Source: Halegenticoccus soli (lineage in GTDB: Archaea; Halobacteriota; Halobacteria; Halobacteriales; Haloferacaceae). Taken from it: a DNA stretch of 64,000 nucleotides. The notes below the pieces were generated by a model. That model saw nothing but the letters and a program-made list of their open reading frames with translations. It ran no database searches and was not told the origin of the DNA. Positions 60,544 to 64,000 of this stretch are shown piece by piece. The stretch covers positions 62,001-126,000 of the forward strand of contig NZ_PEND01000004.1 of NCBI RefSeq assembly GCF_002844195.1, in the 5' to 3' direction. Numbering within the stretch: the first letter of the stretch is position 1; each line of letters starts with the position of its first letter. The translations under genes were made by a program, and so were the position numbers.

Positions 60544-60918
60544 TCAGCGGGGCCGGAACGCGAGCAGCCGCTCGCCGGCCGTTTCGCTCTTTTCGACGCT
60601 CGCCTCGACCGGCATCCCCGCCTGGACCGCGTCCGGGTCGACGCCGCGGAGGACCCCGGTCAGGCGAACCGTCCCGAACGCGCACACGGCGGACACGTAC
60701 GGCACGTCGTCGGCGAAGTTGGGGGCGGCGACGCGGATCACCGTGAACGTCTCGACCGTTCCGGACTCGGGCAGATTCGCCTCTCGGAGTTCCGCGGAGC
60801 CGCAGTGCGGGCACGTCCGCCGCGGCGGGAGCGATCCGTGACCCCGGTCGCATTCGAGGTAGTAGCCGCGGCCGTCGGCCAGGCCGTCGAGCCACTCGTC
60901 GTAGCCGGTGTCCGTCAC
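60544..60918 (-). CDS. OB-fold/zinc-ribbon acyl-CoA-associated protein (DUF35 family)
   Basis: A 124-residue protein of the DUF35/ChsH2 type, with rubredoxin-like zinc ribbon (LECDRGHGSLPPRRTCPHCG) and an OB-fold (about 50-120; GTVETFTVIRVAAPNF, VRLTGVLRGVDPDAVQAGMP). Such proteins form complexes with thiolases and channel acyl-CoA intermediates. It begins with GTG and overlaps the thiolase stop by four bases, in the usual thiolase-DUF35 order. Confidence 0.9.
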   Translation of the reverse strand: MTDTGYDEWLDGLADGRGYYLECDRGHGSLPPRRTCPHCGSAELREANLPESGTVETFTVIRVAAPNFADDVPYVSAVCAFGTVRLTGVLRGVDPDAVQAGMPVEASVEKSETAGERLLAFRPR

Positions 60919-62081
60919 GCCGCCACCTCCAGCACGTGGACGACGGCGCTCGCCACCGTCCCGCCCGCGTTGTGGGTGAGCCCCACCCGAGCGTCGGAGA
61001 CGACGTCGCTGTTGGGATGGTCGCCCCGGAGCAGCCGCGTCATCTCGACGAGCTGGCTGCCGCCGGTCGCGCCGACGGGGTGACCCTTCGCCTTCAGCCC
61101 GCCGGAGAGGTTGATCGGGAGGTCGCCGCCGACGGTCGTCTCCCCCCGCCGAGCCGCGCCGATCCCCTCGCCCGGTTCGTAGAACCCGAGCGACTCGATC
61201 GCCATCACCTCCGCGACGGTGAAGCAGTCGTGCACCTCGGCGACCTCGATCTCGTCCGGCCCGCGGCCCGCGTCCGCGTACGCCTCCTCGGCCGCCTTCG
61301 TCGCCGCCGGGGTCCGCGCGAGGTACTCGCGGTCCTGCAGCGCCATCTTGTCCCCGCCCTGCCCCGTTCCGGTGATCGCGACCGGCGCGTCGAGGTCTCG
61401 CTCCTCGGCGTACTCGTCGCTCACGAGGACCAGCGCGCTCGCGCCGTCGGTGATGGGGCAGGCGTCGAACAGGTGCAGCGGGTCGGCGACGGGCGGGCTG
61501 TCGAGCGCCTCCTCGACGTCGATCTCCCGCTGGTACTGGGCGTACTCGTTGTCCACCGCGTGCCGGTGGTTCTTGGCGGCGACGTGCGCGAGGTCCTCGC
61601 GGGAGCCGCCGTACCGCTCGAAGTACGCCCGGGCCATGAGTGCGTACGCCCCGGGGAAGGTGATCCCGGCGCGCACCTCGTACAGTTCGTCGGCGGCGAC
61701 GGCGAGCGCCTCGGTCGCGCCCGCGGTGTCGAGGTTCGTCATCCGCTCCATCCCGCCGACGAGCATCACGTCGCGCTCGCCCGACCGGATGGACTTCACC
61801 GCCTCGCGGGCGGCGACGCCCGACGACGCGCAGGCCTCCTCGTAGCGCGTCGCGGGGCAGGACAGCCCCGCCGCCTCGGCCATCAGCGGCCCCTGGTGCC
61901 CCTGTCGCTCGGCGAACGCGCCCATGAAGTTCCCGTAGTTGAGGTGCTCTATCTCCTCGCGCGGGACGCCCGCGTCCTCGCGGGCAGCCAGGGCGGCCTC
62001 GGCGAAGAGATCCCGCCCGGTGCGCCCGGGATAGCTGCCGAAGCGGGTCAGTCCGACCCCGGCCACTCGTACGCCGTTCAT
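60915..62081 (-). CDS. Thiolase family protein (SCP-2/non-specific lipid-transfer type)
   Basis: A 388-residue thiolase-fold enzyme. The acyl-binding Cys is in YEEACASSGVAAREA, and the later active-site residues are EVHDCFTVAEVMA (His) and GGLKAKGHPVGATGGSQLVE (His). The pattern is of the SCP-x/thiolase II group used for acetoacetyl-CoA or branched acyl-CoA chemistry, here paired with the DUF35 protein. It could catalyse condensation (mevalonate) or cleavage; the neighbouring acyl-CoA ligase leans toward degradation or assimilation. Confidence 0.91.
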   Translation of the reverse strand: MNGVRVAGVGLTRFGSYPGRTGRDLFAEAALAAREDAGVPREEIEHLNYGNFMGAFAERQGHQGPLMAEAAGLSCPATRYEEACASSGVAAREAVKSIRSGERDVMLVGGMERMTNLDTAGATEALAVAADELYEVRAGITFPGAYALMARAYFERYGGSREDLAHVAAKNHRHAVDNEYAQYQREIDVEEALDSPPVADPLHLFDACPITDGASALVLVSDEYAEERDLDAPVAITGTGQGGDKMALQDREYLARTPAATKAAEEAYADAGRGPDEIEVAEVHDCFTVAEVMAIESLGFYEPGEGIGAARRGETTVGGDLPINLSGGLKAKGHPVGATGGSQLVEMTRLLRGDHPNSDVVSDARVGLTHNAGGTVASAVVHVLEVAA

Positions 62082-62187
62082 ACACGAACGTAGATGAGGG
62101 ACGGCGTAAAGTACTGCCGAAACCGGCTTTCGTCGGGCGATTTTTTTCGTACAACGATAGTAAAACGATAGAGCCAGTCGCCGCCGA

Positions 62188-63804
62188 CTACCCCTCGCCG
62201 ACCATCCGCCCCTCTTCCTCCCACTCTCGCTCTCTCAGCTCGTACTTCTGGATCTTCCCGGTCGCCGTCTTCGGCAGCTCGGCCACGAACTCGATCTCGC
62301 CGGGCACCTTGTACGTGGCGATGCGCTCGCGGCAGAACTGGACGAGGTCGTCGCTCGTCACGCCCGGGCTCTCCGGGTCGCCGCTCGTCGGCACGACGAA
62401 CGCCTTCGGCGTCTCGCCCCACTTCTCGCTCGGCGCGGGGATCACGGCGACGTCGGCGACGGTCTCGTGGTCGAACAGCGTGTCCTCCAGCTCGATGCTG
62501 GAGATGTTCTCGCCGCCGGAGATGATGATGTCCTTCTTCCTGTCCTGGATGTTGATCATCCCGTTCTCGTCGACGGTGGCGAGATCGCCCGTGTGGTAGT
62601 ACCCCTCGACGCGGTCGTTGAACGCCTCGTCCGTCTCCTCGGGCTTCTCCCAGTAGCCGTCCATCACCTGGTTGCCGCGGACGACGATCTCGCCGATCGT
62701 CTCGCCGTCGTGCGGCACGTCCTCGCCGTCCTCGTCGACGACCCGGACCTCGGTGCCGATGTAGCCGATGCCCTGGCGCTTCTTGACGGCGAAGCGCGCG
62801 GGGTCGTCCTGGTCGAAGAAGCGCCGGGCGTCGGATGTCGTGATGAGCGGCCCCGTCTCCGTCGCGCCGTAGACGTGCTTCAGGTACCACCCGAACTCGT
62901 CTTCGACGGTCCGGATCGTCGCCTCCGGCGGGGCGGCCCCGGCGGTCGCCACGCGAACCGGGTTGTCGCCGACCGTCTCCGGGTCGTGCTCGCGGTGGTA
63001 GTCGAGCAGCATGTTCAGCACCGTCGGCGCGGCGCAGAGGTAGGAGACGCCCTCCTCGCGGATCGCCTCGAAGATCGACGCGGCGTCGACGCCGCGGGTA
63101 CAGACGTGGCGCGCTCCGGCGCCCGTGACCGCGAAGACGTGCCCCCAGCCGTTGACGTGGAACATCGGCAGCGTCCAGAGGTACACGTCGTCGTCGCGGA
63201 TCTCCTGGTGCGCCGTGACGAGGTACGCGTGGAGCGTCTCCGTCCGGTGGGTCCGGCAGACGCCCTTCGGGTCGCCCGTCGTCCCGGAGGTGTAGTTGAT
63301 GGTGATTATCTCGTCCTCGTCCATCTCGGGTCGGTCGTACTCGGTCGACTCGGCGATCACCTCGTCGAAGGACTCCCACTCGCCGTCGCTCTCGACGGCG
63401 TCCGGATCGTTCGTGACGAACGTCTCCGTCGGCACGTCGTCCCTGATCGCGTCGATCTTCTCCGCGTACTCGTAGTCGGCGTAGATCGCCTTCACGCCCG
63501 CGTCGTCGAGGATGTACTCGAAGTCCGACGGCACCAGCCGGTAGTTCAGCGGCGTGTGGATCGCGCCGATCTGCATCGCGCCGTACGCCGCTTCGAGGTG
63601 GTAGTGCGTGTTCGGGTCCAGCACCGCGACGCGGTCGCCCTTCTCCACGCCCCGCGCCCGCAGCGCCGCCGAGAAGCCGTCGGCCCGCTCGCCGAGTTCG
63701 TCGTACGTGTACCGTTCGCCCGTCGTCGCCAGCACGGCCTCCTTGTCGCCGTAGTGGCGCCGCGCCCTGTCCAGAAACTCCGTCGCGAGGAGCGGTTTCT
63801 TCAT
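62188..63804 (-). CDS. Acyl-CoA synthetase (AMP-dependent ligase)
   Basis: A 538-residue ANL-superfamily enzyme activating a fatty or other carboxylic acid to the CoA thioester. AMP-binding motif YTSGTTGDPKGVCRTHRTE, GATETGPLITTSD, the YHTGDLATVDENGMINIQDR hinge with following KKDIIISGGENISSIELED, and the final catalytic Lys in LPKTATGKIQKYELRERE. The acid cannot be told; medium- or long-chain is likely. It starts 196 bases from the window end and may be co-regulated with thiolase (106-base gap, same strand). Confidence 0.92.
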   Translation of the reverse strand: MKKPLLATEFLDRARRHYGDKEAVLATTGERYTYDELGERADGFSAALRARGVEKGDRVAVLDPNTHYHLEAAYGAMQIGAIHTPLNYRLVPSDFEYILDDAGVKAIYADYEYAEKIDAIRDDVPTETFVTNDPDAVESDGEWESFDEVIAESTEYDRPEMDEDEIITINYTSGTTGDPKGVCRTHRTETLHAYLVTAHQEIRDDDVYLWTLPMFHVNGWGHVFAVTGAGARHVCTRGVDAASIFEAIREEGVSYLCAAPTVLNMLLDYHREHDPETVGDNPVRVATAGAAPPEATIRTVEDEFGWYLKHVYGATETGPLITTSDARRFFDQDDPARFAVKKRQGIGYIGTEVRVVDEDGEDVPHDGETIGEIVVRGNQVMDGYWEKPEETDEAFNDRVEGYYHTGDLATVDENGMINIQDRKKDIIISGGENISSIELEDTLFDHETVADVAVIPAPSEKWGETPKAFVVPTSGDPESPGVTSDDLVQFCRERIATYKVPGEIEFVAELPKTATGKIQKYELREREWEEEGRMVGEG

Positions 63805-63888
63805 GCGCTTTCACGTTCAGGAACGTTCGTGATATACGTTGCGGGGGAACGGCGTCGTCCGGCCGCCCGGCCGGTGTGGGAACGATAT

Positions 63889-63900
63889 CCCTCCGGAGGG
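63889..63900. repeat. 12-base perfect palindrome in the intergenic end
   Basis: CCCTCCGGAGGG is a perfect 12-base palindrome between the acyl-CoA ligase start and the window end. Similar TCTTGGAGGG occurs 16 bases later. It could be an operator shared by the two flanking genes. Confidence 0.4.
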
Positions 63901-63960
63901 CTCAGTACCGGTCTCTTGGAGGGATTGACACTATATTGCTACGTACAACTACCAACAGAA

Positions 63961-64000
63961 ATATCATATTTTCCCGACCCGTACGGTCCCGCATGGCGCT
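63961..64000 (+). CDS. Possible start of a further plus-strand gene (cut by window end)
   Basis: ATG at 63993 begins MA before the sequence ends. It is preceded by AAATATCATATTTTC at about 63959-63973, 26 bases upstream, an AT-rich TATA-like element. Divergent placement relative to the acyl-CoA ligase gene fits, but only two codons are visible. Confidence 0.3.
   Translation, partial: MSYFPDPYGPAWR

Overview
The window is 64 kb of a very GC-rich (about 70%) chromosome with almost exclusively G/C third codon positions and acidic proteins. It carries archaeal information-processing genes (TFB, Spt5, SecE, L44e, S27e, aIF2-alpha, Nop10, a PAC2-type proteasome chaperone), sn-glycerol-1-phosphate dehydrogenase for archaeal lipids, FtsZ and many small haloarchaeal family proteins. 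TATA-like boxes lie about 26-30 bases upstream of many start codons, as expected for leaderless haloarchaeal mRNAs. It is a halophilic archaeon (class Halobacteria, perhaps Haloferacales); genus cannot be decided from sequence alone. Nearly all of it looks like core chromosome, densely packed, with no prophage, no CRISPR array, no rRNA, one tRNA and no intact transposon.

Layout. 1-6.1 kb: a membrane protein cut by the window edge, DUF5789 and DUF302 proteins, NreA (DNA repair), an unusual TFB lacking the zinc-ribbon cysteines, RNase HI with its partner gene, and a PadR regulator. 6.3-14.9 kb: pyrophosphatase, rhomboid protease plus endonuclease V, an SDR enzyme, ArsA/Get3-type ATPase, an aminotransferase, a CinA-domain protein, a membrane hydrolase, a PHP protein and a small zinc-finger protein. 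14.9-19.7 kb: the ftsZ-secE-spt5 block, DtdA and a Na+/Ca2+ exchanger. 19.9-26.2 kb: aroE, a helix-hairpin-helix protein, the pabB-pabA-pabC cluster (4-aminobenzoate synthesis), a DICT-domain protein and a Rieske protein.

26.2-27.5 kb is the only clear accessory patch: relics of an IS200/IS605 (IS1341-type, TnpB) right end on one or both sides of a lower-GC peroxiredoxin gene, beside the initiator tRNA-Met. 27.6-31.6 kb: GtrA, glycosyltransferase 2 and a large DUF2298 membrane protein. 31.9-35.3 kb: the translation cluster L44e-S27e-aIF2-alpha-Nop10-PAC2. 35.6-43.4 kb: arylsulfotransferase-like protein, chromate transporter, DUF420 protein, EgsA, a LysE exporter, a DtxR regulator and a threonine-synthase-like protein without the catalytic lysine. 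43.6-50.9 kb: an FAD oxidoreductase; a divergent Zn-alcohol dehydrogenase / amidohydrolase / DUF59 set; a phosphoesterase, a MarR-like regulator, a J-domain protein. 51-57.9 kb: M42 peptidase, membrane-anchored halocyanin, glycosyltransferase 4, S9 peptidase, acetyltransferase. 58-63.8 kb: B12-binding mutase subunit with MeaB, an alpha/beta hydrolase, thiolase with its OB-fold partner and an acyl-CoA ligase, together suggesting acyl-CoA metabolism.

The most distinctive patterns are: (i) short in-frame tandem duplications or repetitive acidic/glycine-rich loops inserted into conserved enzymes (aroE, pabA, meaB, the DUF59 protein, the ArsA-type ATPase, the DUF2298 protein); (ii) two proteins that keep a family fold but lose defining residues (TFB without zinc ligands, threonine-synthase-like without the PLP lysine); (iii) TnpB/reRNA relics, one of which would run antisense into the 3' end of the peroxiredoxin gene; and (iv) a strong AT-rich promoter followed only by a decapitated Tat signal peptide.
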